DNA from: Lachnospiraceae bacterium UBA7093
GTDB lineage: Bacteria; Bacillota; Clostridia; Lachnospirales; Lachnospiraceae
Length of the DNA: 26,616 nucleotides
Assembly: GCA_002492465.1 (NCBI GenBank)
Contig: DKYT01000028.1
Span: forward strand, 1-26,616
Reading direction: 5' to 3'
Under the pieces are notes generated by a model. It had not been told where the DNA came from. It did not search any database and was given only the letters and a program-made list of their open reading frames with translations. Below are positions 19,219-26,616 of this stretch, one piece after another. The translations under genes were made by a program, and so were the position numbers. Positions within the stretch are counted from its first letter, which is position 1; every line of letters starts with the position of its first letter.

Positions 19219-20772
19219 ATGACACCGAAACAGAGAAAAAATGCCGCTATGATTAAGCAGCAGGAAATTGTAAACGCAGCCAAGGCAGAGGGCAACCGCG
19301 CACTGACCGTAGAGGAACAGGCGCAGTTTAACTTACTCCAAAGGGATATCGACGAAGCCCAGGCAGAGATCGACGCCAAGGAGAGAGGGATGGGAGGAGA
19401 AACCGGAGTGGCAGCGAATACACAGCAGACGCCGCCACAGGCAGTGGCACCGCATACGGTACACACAGAGGGGCAGAGGAGCGAAACAGAGGCAGAACGC
19501 AGCCGGGTAACGGAGATTATGGCACTTTGCCGGGACTTCGGCGTGGATCCGGCGGAGCATATCCGCAACGGCTCCAGTTTGGATCAGGTACGCAGTGCCA
19601 TCCTTGACGGAATGAGACAGACAGGAAGCCCGGTGGGCGTACAGGTAACCAGGGATGAAGGAGAAACATTCCGGCAGAGGGCGACAGACGCGCTGATGCT
19701 TCGGGCAGGAGTGCCAGTAGAAACACCGGCGGATGGGGCACAGGAGCTTAGGGCCATGAGCCTCCGCGACCTTGCCATTGAATGTTTGAGCAGAGACGGG
19801 CGGGATACCATGCAGCTTCTGAGGATGCAGCCGGACGATATGTATGGCGAGCTTTGCAGACAGTTTTACAACCCTTCAGCGGCGTTCCCGGCAATCCTTG
19901 ACAATACGATCAGGAAGAGCATTGTGCAGCTTTACAATGCCGTACCCACGACCTTCCAGGCATGGACCACGAAGGGAAGCCTGAAGGATTTCAAGACCAC
20001 GGCAGACCATGAGTATGTGATCGGCGGTATGGGAGACTTCCTTCTGGTTCCGGAAAACGGAGAGCTTAAGCCGGATAAGCCGAGGACGGAGCTGCTGCCG
20101 AACCGCAAGCTGGACACTTACGGAAGGACATTCAGCATGACCCGCCAGGCGTTCATAAACGACGATATCGGATTTTTAACCGAGGTTCCGGGGCTTTATG
20201 CAGCGGCGGCAAAGAAAACCATTGACAAACAGGTTTACAGCTTGCTTTTCAATAACGGGAAGGTTTTTGACGGCGTAAACCTTTTCCATAAGAACCATGG
20301 GAACCTCATGGCGGAGGGGAGTAAGCCCACGCAGGCAAGCATCCAGGCGATCATTTTACAGATGCAGCACCAGAAAGACCAGTTTGGCGAAGCCATTTAC
20401 ATTACGCCGCAGCATATGATCGTGCCTGTTGGATATGAGTTTGAGCTTGCGGTCATTATGCGGAGCGCCCAGGCGGTAGGCAACGGCAACAACGACATTA
20501 ACCCGCTGTATAACTACCCGCTTAACATTATCCAGACCCCGGTGCTTAACGCCCTGGCAGGGGAAAATGAGGTTCCATGGTTTATGGTAGCAAACACCGC
20601 CAGCGCAAAACATATCCAGGTGGATTACTTAAACGGGCAGGAAACACCGACCGTAAGGCGCATGGAAACGCCGGGCGTTTTAGGTTTCCAGTGGGATATT
20701 TACCTTGACTGGGGAATTGCCGTAAGGGATTTCCGCGGAATTGCAAAGAACCCTGGAGCAAAGATTGCGTAA
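19219..20772 (+). CDS. Major capsid protein with N-terminal scaffold-like extension
   Basis: A 517-residue protein with AGGGAGG upstream. Residues 1-60 form a coiled coil (EQAQFNLLQRDIDEAQAEID), then a Pro/Thr-rich linker and a helical region to about 190: a probable delta/scaffold domain removed by the protease. The rest resembles Mu gpT/HK97-fold capsid proteins: STIRKSIVQLYNAVPTTF-like N-arm, FKTTADHEYVIGGMGDFLLV, RKLDTYGRTFSMTRQAFIND, and C-terminal VLGFQWDIYLDWGIAVRDFRG. It forms the icosahedral shell. Family length is normal once the extension is included. Confidence 0.88.
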   Translation: MTPKQRKNAAMIKQQEIVNAAKAEGNRALTVEEQAQFNLLQRDIDEAQAEIDAKERGMGGETGVAANTQQTPPQAVAPHTVHTEGQRSETEAERSRVTEIMALCRDFGVDPAEHIRNGSSLDQVRSAILDGMRQTGSPVGVQVTRDEGETFRQRATDALMLRAGVPVETPADGAQELRAMSLRDLAIECLSRDGRDTMQLLRMQPDDMYGELCRQFYNPSAAFPAILDNTIRKSIVQLYNAVPTTFQAWTTKGSLKDFKTTADHEYVIGGMGDFLLVPENGELKPDKPRTELLPNRKLDTYGRTFSMTRQAFINDDIGFLTEVPGLYAAAAKKTIDKQVYSLLFNNGKVFDGVNLFHKNHGNLMAEGSKPTQASIQAIILQMQHQKDQFGEAIYITPQHMIVPVGYEFELAVIMRSAQAVGNGNNDINPLYNYPLNIIQTPVLNALAGENEVPWFMVANTASAKHIQVDYLNGQETPTVRRMETPGVLGFQWDIYLDWGIAVRDFRGIAKNPGAKIA

Positions 20773-20794
20773 AGAGGAAAGGAGGACTTGAATC

Positions 20795-21148
20795 ATGAGT
20801 AAAGCCGCATATTGGCAGAGAGGGGAAACCCTTGACTATAAAAATGCTACGGAAACGAAGATCGAGGCAAACACTATTATTGCTTTCGGCGGACATATTG
20901 GCGTGGCCGGAACGGACATCCTCCCAGGCGAATTAGGCTCGCTTCACGTTACGGGAGTTTTTGAAATACCCAAGACAGCGACAGAGGACATCGAGATGGG
21001 GGAAACAGTATATTTTGACGGAACAGGTATTACGAATGCAGCCAACGACGGGGAAACGTCGGACCCGACAGCATACCCAATGGCTGGTTATGCTGTGCAG
21101 GCAGCCGCAGCAGCCGACACCGTTATCCTTGTAAAACTGGCAGGCTGA
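20795..21148 (+). CDS. DUF2190-family capsid decoration protein
   Basis: A 117-residue protein starting MSKAAYWQRGETLDYKNATE, with AAAGGAGG upstream. Hallmarks are an early GETLDYKNATE, EANTIIAFGGHIGVAG, GVFEIPKTATEDIEMGETVY and a C-terminal AADTVILVKL. This fits the small beta-rich DUF2190 proteins that sit beside capsid genes and cement or decorate the shell. Its stop overlaps the next start (TGATG). Confidence 0.8.
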   Translation: MSKAAYWQRGETLDYKNATETKIEANTIIAFGGHIGVAGTDILPGELGSLHVTGVFEIPKTATEDIEMGETVYFDGTGITNAANDGETSDPTAYPMAGYAVQAAAAADTVILVKLAG

Positions 21149-21459
21149 TGAAACGGCTTATAGCAGTCTTCCCGATCCTTTTTGAAAGCACAAACTTTGA
21201 ACCGGGCGACGAGCTGCCGACACACAACGCCGGGTTTGTAGAAATATGGACTGGGAACGGGGCGGCGGTATGGAGGGACACGGAGGAACAGCAAAAGCGT
21301 GGATCGAAAGCCAGGCAGATGACGGCCACTACAGGGTTTCCAGGTGATGCCTGCCCTTCTTCTGGGACAGGGCAGGACTTAGTGGGAAAACCACCATCCA
21401 GGAAAAACAGGGGCGCACAGCCGGAGCCTGCCAAAGGAAGGAGGAAGAGCAGTGCATAA
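21148..21459 (+). CDS. Small head-region protein, unknown, 103 aa
   Basis: Starts MKRLIAVFPILFESTNFEPG. The N-terminal 45 residues (FPILFESTNFEPGDELPTHN, VEIWTGNGAAVW) resemble a short protein often found after the decoration gene in Clostridia phages. The C-terminal half is rich in Gly, Pro, Ser and basic residues and is probably disordered (GKPPSRKNRGAQPEPAKGRR). Translation is probably coupled to the previous gene (TGATG), and it overlaps the next by 8 bases. Function is unknown. Confidence 0.65.
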   Translation: MKRLIAVFPILFESTNFEPGDELPTHNAGFVEIWTGNGAAVWRDTEEQQKRGSKARQMTATTGFPGDACPSSGTGQDLVGKPPSRKNRGAQPEPAKGRRKSSA

Positions 21460-21787
21460 GCCGCTGACATTTAAGGAGCTTCTGAGGCAGGACGTAAAAA
21501 CGGTATTCCTTAACCCGGCAGAGTTTGGAGAGGAGCACATGGTCAACGGAAAACCTATGCTGATTATAATTGACGATAACGAACTTACAGAGAGGGAAAA
21601 GCGGATGAAAAGCAACATGGACGGCATATACAAAAAGCAGACGCTTGTATATGTCAGCGCTTTAGACTTCGGGCCGCTCCCTGGGGTGGGAAAGCCTGTC
21701 AAGATTGATGGGAGAACCTTTATCGTTACAGACAGCTTAAATGAGGGAGGCATGTACTCCTTGCATCTGGAGGCGAATAAGAGTTGA
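21452..21787 (+). CDS. Head-tail connector-type protein, 111 aa
   Basis: GTG start preceded by GGAAGGAGGAAGAGCA; begins MHKPLTFKELLRQDVKTVFL. It has FLNPAEFGEEHMVNGKPMLI, a GIYKKQTLVYVSALDFGPLP segment and a terminal RTFIVTDSLNEGGMYSLHLE. This beta-rich pattern is typical of stopper or head-tail attachment proteins (lambda FII-like) between capsid and gpZ-like genes. The assignment rests on position and pattern. Confidence 0.6.
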   Translation: MHKPLTFKELLRQDVKTVFLNPAEFGEEHMVNGKPMLIIIDDNELTEREKRMKSNMDGIYKKQTLVYVSALDFGPLPGVGKPVKIDGRTFIVTDSLNEGGMYSLHLEANKS

Positions 21788-22332
21788 TAGAAATAAGTTA
21801 TGACCGGAATATGCTCAGGCAGGTGGAACGTCGGTTGGGAAGGATGAAAAGTGAAGCACCAAAGGCGTTAAAAAACGCTCTTAACCAGACAGCGAGGCAG
21901 GCAAGAACCGATCTGAAGAACCAAGTCAGAAAGCAGTATACAGTAAAGGCCGGAAAAGTATCACAGGCAATGCGGATACAGAGAGCCACAAATGCAAATC
22001 TGGACGCTACTATTTTTGTGAAAGGTAGAGTTTTAAATATTACTAATTACAAAACAACCGCTCCGAAAAGGGGGGCAAAAGCGCAGGTTGTTAAGGATGG
22101 AGGGTTAAAACAGATTGTAGGCCCAAAAGGAATAACAGCTTTTAAGGGAATCAATGGTTTGCTATGGCAGAGACGAGATAAAGAAAGATATCCAATAAAG
22201 CCTCTTAAATCACTTTCTATCCCTAAAGCCGTAGGAAATGAGAAAAAGGTGTATGGAAGAGTTGAACCAGACATAAAGAAGAACCTGAAAGCGAACGTAA
22301 ATGCACAGGTTAGAAAGATATTGGGAGGATAG
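21784..22332 (+). CDS. Minor tail protein Z-like (tail completion)
   Basis: A 182-residue protein with a TTG start overlapping the previous stop (TTGA), GGAGG about 10 bases upstream. An internal ATG at 21811 is an alternative. It begins MIEISYDRNMLRQVERRLGR. LKNALNQTARQARTDLKNQV is the conserved start of the gpZ family, and it is basic throughout with a beta-rich middle (NLDATIFVKGRVLNITNY). gpZ-like proteins complete the tail top and help join it to the head. Confidence 0.75.
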   Translation: MIEISYDRNMLRQVERRLGRMKSEAPKALKNALNQTARQARTDLKNQVRKQYTVKAGKVSQAMRIQRATNANLDATIFVKGRVLNITNYKTTAPKRGAKAQVVKDGGLKQIVGPKGITAFKGINGLLWQRRDKERYPIKPLKSLSIPKAVGNEKKVYGRVEPDIKKNLKANVNAQVRKILGG

Positions 22333-22334
22333 GC

Positions 22335-22853
22335 ATGGTCGCAGCATTTCTGCAGGGAGAGCTGGTGGATGAGCTTAAGAAAATTCTTTCAGGTTTCCGG
22401 CTTCAGAACCCTAAAGGGGAGAGAGTAAGAATAAATATTTTCGAACAGCTTTTGCCGATGCCGGAGCCATTGGATCAGGATGAAATATCCCCTGAGATTT
22501 TGGAAAATGGGCTGGCGGAAGACAAGACAGCCCCGGATCCGTATCCGTATATTCTGGTGAGGGTTGCAGACGGAGAGATTGAGGATGAAAACAGCGCCCA
22601 GAAAGTAAACGTTACCCTGCTTATGGGAATTTACGAACCGGATTATGATAAGCAGGGGCACAAGGACATATTAAACATTATAGCAAAAATTTATGAGCGG
22701 TTCGCAAAGTCGCCGGTACTTAATGGAAAATATACGATACAGTACCCAATTGTGTGGACACTACAGGATGAAGAATCCTACCCATTTTATTTTGGGGGAG
22801 TAAACATGGTTTTTGAGATTGCAGCAATAAGAAGGGAGGATCCATATTCTTGA
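22335..22853 (+). CDS. Tail protein of gp37/terminator-like position, 172 aa
   Basis: Starts MVAAFLQGELVDELKKILSG, with GGGAGGAT upstream. It contains DPYPYILVRVADGEIEDENS, NVTLLMGIYEPDYDKQGHKD, and ILNIIAKIYERFAKSPVLNG, which resembles tail-terminator folds (helices packing on a beta sheet) and DUF1834-type proteins just upstream of the sheath in Mu-like phages. It probably caps the tail tube. The family match is not certain. Confidence 0.55.
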   Translation: MVAAFLQGELVDELKKILSGFRLQNPKGERVRINIFEQLLPMPEPLDQDEISPEILENGLAEDKTAPDPYPYILVRVADGEIEDENSAQKVNVTLLMGIYEPDYDKQGHKDILNIIAKIYERFAKSPVLNGKYTIQYPIVWTLQDEESYPFYFGGVNMVFEIAAIRREDPYS

Positions 22854-23116
22854 GCGAAGAAAAGAAACAGACTGGAAAAATAAAAGCAGAACTGGACGCG
22901 GAAATTGTGGTTTATATTGGCCCGGATATTCCAGGAGTGAAACAGTATACCACATATAACGCCGGACTGCCGGATGCCCTTAAGGAAAAAATTAAGGAGC
23001 ATCCGTTTTTTAATTCATTTGTCGTTCCGGTTGAGAAGCTGGCAAGGGCAAGCGCAGAGCTGGAGAGGGATGGGAGCGCATTAAGCGTACTTTACCGTAA
23101 AGCCAGCGGAAAATAG
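22850..23116 (+). CDS. Small tail protein upstream of the sheath, 88 aa
   Basis: TTG start overlapping the previous stop (TTGA), with AGGGAGGA upstream; begins MSEEKKQTGKIKAELDAEIV. The pattern VVYIGPDIPGVKQYTTYNAG...FVVPVEKLARASAELERDGS is commonly seen directly before sheath genes in Clostridia phages, in the place of Mu gp38. It is a mixed alpha/beta protein of unknown role in tail assembly. Confidence 0.65.
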   Translation: MSEEKKQTGKIKAELDAEIVVYIGPDIPGVKQYTTYNAGLPDALKEKIKEHPFFNSFVVPVEKLARASAELERDGSALSVLYRKASGK

Positions 23117-23132
23117 AAAGGAGAGACAAAAG

Positions 23133-24593
23133 ATGGCTTATAACCATGGCGTAAGAATTTTGGAAAACCCTACAAGCCTTACAGCACCGATCATCGGTAT
23201 GGCGGCTTTACAGGTAGTAGTAGGCGTTTCCCCGGTAAACTTAGCCGAGGATCCTTACAAGGCCACAAACGTAGTGAAATTCGCTTACAGTTTCAAGGAA
23301 GCCAAAGAAGCGGTAGGGTATTCTGATAACCTGAAAGATTATACATTAAACCAGAGCATAAGCGCGACTTTCAAAAAATTTGCGGTAGCGCCGATTGCAT
23401 TGATCAATGTCCTGGATCCAAAGAAACATAAGGCAAGCGTACAGAAAACGGCCTTCCGGGTGGATGCATTACAGGCGATCGTAAATATTGAGGGAATGTT
23501 GCTTGATACGCTTGTTGTAGAAGCAGGGGAAACGACGCTGCAGGAGGACGTAGATTATATTGCAGGATTTGATGATGACGGATATGCAGTCATTACACTT
23601 CTGGAATCAGGAGCTGGGGCAGAAGCGACAACCTTAAACATTTCAGGGGACAAGATTGACCCATCACAGGTGACAAGCAAGGATATTATAGGCGGATATG
23701 ACGTAAACACCGGAAAGGAAAGTGGACTGGAGCTTGTACGGCAGGTTTACCCGCTCTTTAGTATGACGCCAGGGCTTATTACGGCGCCAGGATATTCAAA
23801 GGATCCCGTTGTTGCTGCGGTCATGGCGGCAAAGTGCCTTAAGATTAATGGTATTTTCACTTGCGAGTGTATAGCTGACCTGGACAGTACAAAGGACGGG
23901 GCAACAAAGCACACAGATGTAAAGACCGTAAAGGAGAACTCCGGATTTGTAAGTGAGCATATGTCAGTTGTATGGCCGAAGGTAAGAAGCGGGGATGAAG
24001 TCTATTATTTCAGCGCCATCTACTCAGCGTTAATTGCCTATGTTGACGCGAGCAACGACGATGTGCCGAATCTTTCGGCCAGCAATAAAGCAATTCCAAT
24101 CACCGGGCTTTGTTTGGATGACGATGAGGACAGTGAGATCGTAATCGATCAGGAGCAGGCAAACGAGGTAAACAGCTTAGGAGTTTCTACCGCGGTCAAC
24201 TTTAATGGCTTCCGTTCTTGGGGAAACAACAGCGCAGCTTACCCGGGAACTACCGACCCGAAGGATCGCTGGTTTTGTTGCAGGAGGTTTTTCAGTTGGT
24301 GGGGCAACAGCTTTATTTTAAATTATTTCCAGAAGGTGGATGACCCGACGGATACAAGGGTTATACAAAGCATCTGCGACGCTGAGAACATCCGGGGGAA
24401 TTCCTATGTTGCGCAGGGAAAATGCGCCGGCGCAAGAATTACCTATAACGAGGACGAGAACTCGATCTCGGACATTTTGAACGGGAAGATCCAGTTTCAT
24501 CAGTATCTGGCACCGTATACACCGGCAGAAGACATTCTGAATGTATTGGAGTTTGACCCAACTATGCTGGAAGCAGCTTTAGGAGGTGAATAA
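23133..24593 (+). CDS. Tail sheath protein
   Basis: A 486-residue protein with AAAGGAGAG upstream. It begins MAYNHGVRILENPTSLTAPI, the usual sheath opening with a GMAALQVVVGVSPVN strand. The core has LVRQVYPLFSMTPGLITAPG, VAAVMAAKCLKINGIFTCEC, and NVNFNGFRSWG-like sequence (AVNFNGFRSWGNNS), followed by the C-terminal RRFFSWWGNSFILNYFQKVD and ISDILNGKIQFHQYLAPYTP that make the contractile interlock. It forms the outer contractile cylinder, so the virion is a myovirus. Confidence 0.93.
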   Translation: MAYNHGVRILENPTSLTAPIIGMAALQVVVGVSPVNLAEDPYKATNVVKFAYSFKEAKEAVGYSDNLKDYTLNQSISATFKKFAVAPIALINVLDPKKHKASVQKTAFRVDALQAIVNIEGMLLDTLVVEAGETTLQEDVDYIAGFDDDGYAVITLLESGAGAEATTLNISGDKIDPSQVTSKDIIGGYDVNTGKESGLELVRQVYPLFSMTPGLITAPGYSKDPVVAAVMAAKCLKINGIFTCECIADLDSTKDGATKHTDVKTVKENSGFVSEHMSVVWPKVRSGDEVYYFSAIYSALIAYVDASNDDVPNLSASNKAIPITGLCLDDDEDSEIVIDQEQANEVNSLGVSTAVNFNGFRSWGNNSAAYPGTTDPKDRWFCCRRFFSWWGNSFILNYFQKVDDPTDTRVIQSICDAENIRGNSYVAQGKCAGARITYNEDENSISDILNGKIQFHQYLAPYTPAEDILNVLEFDPTMLEAALGGE

Positions 24594-24595
24594 GA

Positions 24596-25114
24596 GTGTA
24601 TAACATTCCTTCAAAAATAAATTCTTTCAACGTGTACAAAGATGGAACAAAGCTTGTTGGTATTTCTGACGAAGTAACCTTGCCGGATTTTGAGAGCTTA
24701 ACAGAAGCGTTAAGCGGGCCAGGGATTCTGGGAGAAATTGATGACCCGACAGTGGGGCATTTCAAGAGCATGGAAATGGAAATCCCTTTCAGAACCATGG
24801 ACAGGGATCTGTTCATTCTTTCAGACGATATTTCAAGCGTTACGGTCACTCTGAGAGGATCGATCCAGTACACTGTAAATGACAGCGGGGCAACGGCTTT
24901 CAAGCCTATGAGGATTGTTGTCCGTGGGAAAAACAAGGGGCTTACAGGAGGTAAAGCGAAGCAGGGAACCGGAACAGGAAGCAGTATTAAGCTGGAGATC
25001 CTTTATATCTTGATTGAGATCGACAATATTACAGAGATTGAGCTTGATAAGCTCAACTTCATTTACAAGGTTCACGGCAAAGACTTATTAGAGAAAGTGA
25101 GGAAAATGTGTTAA
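24596..25114 (+). CDS. Major tail tube protein, P2 FII family
   Basis: A 172-residue protein with a GTG start after TAGGAGGTG. It begins MYNIPSKINSFNVYKDGTKL. LPDFESLTEALSGPGILGEI is the P2 FII-type signature, followed by a beta-rich body (FKSMEMEIPFRTMDRDLFIL, VTVTLRGSIQYTV) and FIYKVHGKDLLEKVRKM at the end. It forms the rigid inner tube within the sheath. It follows the sheath gene as in P2 and Mu. Confidence 0.92.
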   Translation: MYNIPSKINSFNVYKDGTKLVGISDEVTLPDFESLTEALSGPGILGEIDDPTVGHFKSMEMEIPFRTMDRDLFILSDDISSVTVTLRGSIQYTVNDSGATAFKPMRIVVRGKNKGLTGGKAKQGTGTGSSIKLEILYILIEIDNITEIELDKLNFIYKVHGKDLLEKVRKMC

Positions 25115-25479
25115 TGGAAAACGATAAGAATTTAAACAAAGCGGCAGAGGATGCAGTTGAAGGAAAGAGGAAACAGAAGATGGAGGACAATCCTTTCCTT
25201 GTATTTTTCAAAAAGCCTTTTACCTTCGAGGGAACAAGCTATGAAAGCGTTGATTTGAGCGGGTTGGAATCATTAAGCGCAGCGGACATGATCGCAGTGA
25301 ATAAGATTCTGGAGCGAAGCGGGACGGTAAATGTATTACCGGAGATGTCACTGGAGTACGCCTGCCTTATTTCTGCCAGGGCTTCCGGTAAGCCCGTGGA
25401 ATTTTTCAATGCGCTTCCGCCTAAGGAAGCACTTAAGATCAAGAACCGGGTTGTAAATTTTTTGTACGGCGAGGACTAA
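25114..25479 (+). CDS. Tail assembly chaperone, short form (gpE/gp41-like)
   Basis: ATG 25114 overlaps the tube stop (TAATG) with AGGA 10 bases upstream; a GTG at 25108 is an alternative. The 121-residue product begins MENDKNLNKAAEDAVEGKRK and has NPFLVFFKKPFTFEGTSYES, LSGLESLSAADMIAVNKILE and LEYACLISARASGKPVEFFN. This matches the E/41/14 family of tail assembly chaperones found between tube and tape measure. It coats the tape measure during tail assembly. A slippery heptamer near its 3' end gives a longer form. Confidence 0.8.
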   Translation: MENDKNLNKAAEDAVEGKRKQKMEDNPFLVFFKKPFTFEGTSYESVDLSGLESLSAADMIAVNKILERSGTVNVLPEMSLEYACLISARASGKPVEFFNALPPKEALKIKNRVVNFLYGED

Positions 25480-25631
25480 AACCAACAGATGGATCCAGCC
25501 TTCGGAAATTAACCATACATTTGTCAATTATTCTGCGGACAGGTTTAGACGCACTGGAAAGCCTGTCCGTTTTTGAATTAGTAGAAATAGCGGAGGAGGT
25601 GACAGAGATTTATGGCAGCGGGCGGCGGTAA
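25114..25631 (+). CDS. Tail assembly chaperone, -1 frameshift long form
   Basis: After a -1 slip at 25455-25464 the reading frame continues open to TAA at 25629-25631, giving about 172 residues. The added part includes KLTIHLSIILRTGLDALESL and SVFELVEIAEEVTEIYGSGR, a helical domain of the kind fused by frameshifting in many phages (P2 E/E', lambda G/GT). It overlaps the tape-measure start at 25612. No start codon and ribosome binding site would explain this second frame separately as well. Confidence 0.7.
25455..25464 (+). promoter_or_regulatory. Slippery sequence for -1 frameshifting
   Basis: AAATTTTTTG holds two overlapping heptamers in the correct phase: A AAT TTT and T TTT TTG. Slipping one base back leaves the zero frame's stop at 25477 and enters a frame open to 25631. 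Confidence 0.7.
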
Positions 25632-26616
25632 GGAAATGGAGATCGCAATAAAAATTGCGGGAAAAGTTGAAAGTTCATTTAAAAACGCATTAAGCCAGGC
25701 TACCAAGGGACTGGGAACAATCACGAAAACGGTCACTTCCGCTACGGCTGCAGCCGCTGCAGCCGTAGGAGCTATGGGCATAGCTGCCATAAATACTGGC
25801 CGGGAATTTGAAGGAGCTATGAGCCAGGTTGCTGCCACCATGCTGATCGATAAGACTACAGCAGAGGGACAAAAGGCTTTTGAAACATTGGAGAAAACAG
25901 CCAGGGAATGCGGGGCAAGCACAGCATTTTCAGCGACGGAGGCGGCAGAAGCATTGAATTATTTAGCCCTTGCAGGCTACGACGCAGACAAGGCGGCGAT
26001 GGCTTTGCCAACCGTTTTAAAACTTGCAGGAGCAGGTGCTATGGATCTGGCTGCAGCAAGTGACATGGTAACTGACAGTATGAGTGCACTGGATCTTGAA
26101 GCGAATGAAGCGAACCTTACGCAGTTTTCTGATCAGTTGGCCCAGACAGCCAGCAAAGCGAACACCAGCGTAGCCCAGCTGGGTGAGGCTATTCTAACCG
26201 TAGGAGGGACGGCAAAGGGACTCGCCGGGGGAACGACGGAGCTTAACACAGCCCTCGGAATTTTGGCAGATAACGGACTAAAAGGAGCAGAAGGAGGTAC
26301 ACACCTTAGGAATATTATATTAAGCCTACAGAACCCAACGGACAAGGCGGCGGGCGCATTGAAAGGGCTGGGCGTTGATGTATACGACGCCCAGGGAAAT
26401 ATGCGAAGCCTCAACGACGTATTTAAGGACTTGCAGGGAGCCATGGACGGAATGAGCAACGCACAGAAGGATAACGTACTTTCTACGCTGTTCAATAAGA
26501 CTGACCTTACAGCGGCAAACGCTATGCTTTCAAATTGTACGGATCGCTTCAATGAGCTATCCGCAGCAGTTGAAAACAGCGCCGGAGCTTGTGAAAATAT
26601 GTACGCTATCCAGCTT
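25612..26616 (+). CDS. Tape measure protein, N-terminal part
   Basis: ATG 25612 opens a frame of 335 codons that runs off the right edge. It begins MAAGGGKEMEIAIKIAGKVE. A hydrophobic helix-rich segment (TVTSATAAAAAAVGAMGIAA) is followed by the TP901-type core: REFEGAMSQVAATMLIDKTT, TAFSATEAAEALNYLALAGY, LPTVLKLAGAGAMDLAAASD, SKANTSVAQLGEAILTVGGT and GTHLRNIILSLQNPTDKAAG. It sets tail length and is chaperoned by the preceding frameshift pair. It overlaps the end of the chaperone long form by 20 bases. GCGGAGGAGG lies about 13 bases upstream. Confidence 0.9.
   Translation, partial: MAAGGGKEMEIAIKIAGKVESSFKNALSQATKGLGTITKTVTSATAAAAAAVGAMGIAAINTGREFEGAMSQVAATMLIDKTTAEGQKAFETLEKTARECGASTAFSATEAAEALNYLALAGYDADKAAMALPTVLKLAGAGAMDLAAASDMVTDSMSALDLEANEANLTQFSDQLAQTASKANTSVAQLGEAILTVGGTAKGLAGGTTELNTALGILADNGLKGAEGGTHLRNIILSLQNPTDKAAGALKGLGVDVYDAQGNMRSLNDVFKDLQGAMDGMSNAQKDNVLSTLFNKTDLTAANAMLSNCTDRFNELSAAVENSAGACENMYAIQL

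Overview
The window is the left and central part of a temperate tailed phage genome, or an integrated prophage. The host is probably a Clostridia/Lachnospiraceae-type Firmicute. Reasons: strong AGGAGG-type ribosome binding sites, frequent GTG and TTG starts, AGG/ATA-rich coding, PcfK/PcfJ-like proteins and a sigma-like late regulator of Firmicutes phages. No host gene, integrase or attachment site is visible. The window starts inside the repressor gene and ends inside the tape-measure gene.

Layout. 1-640: a lysogeny switch, with an XRE repressor on the minus strand, a palindromic operator set between divergent promoters, and a Cro-like gene on the plus strand. 640-4380: an accessory array of very small genes. 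Plus-strand genes lie tail-to-tail with small minus-strand genes, and each convergent group is separated from the next by a copy of a conserved divergent module of about 115 bp. Five copies carry the same minus-strand promoter (TTGACT or TTGGCT, 17 bp, TATCCT or TATTCT), so the minus-strand genes look like independently expressed morons facing the early operon. This array is the most unusual part of the window. 4381-13584: a purine-rich, tightly overlapped early/replication operon with a coiled-coil protein, two zinc-ribbon proteins, an HUH Rep-like protein, an HhH protein, a degenerate RNase H-like protein, a PcfK-like and a PcfJ-like protein, a large protein with an acidic repeat tract, an HNH-like nuclease and a small serine recombinase. 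13584-14408: a sigma-region-4-like late regulator, a probable late promoter with paired TGCACT repeats, a long inverted repeat that may be a terminator, and a GC-rich stretch that may hold cos.

14409-26616: the structural module. It has lambda-like packaging and head proteins (Nu1-like TerS, GpA-type TerL, gpW-like joiner, lambda-type portal, prohead protease, capsid, DUF2190-type decoration protein) followed by a P2/Mu-like contractile tail (gpZ-like protein, sheath, tube, tail assembly chaperone with a -1 frameshift extension, tape measure). The phage is therefore predicted to be a myovirus with mosaic ancestry. Nearly all late genes overlap or nearly touch, so they are probably one late transcript controlled by the sigma-like protein. 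Read-through or antitermination may be needed past the hairpin before TerS.
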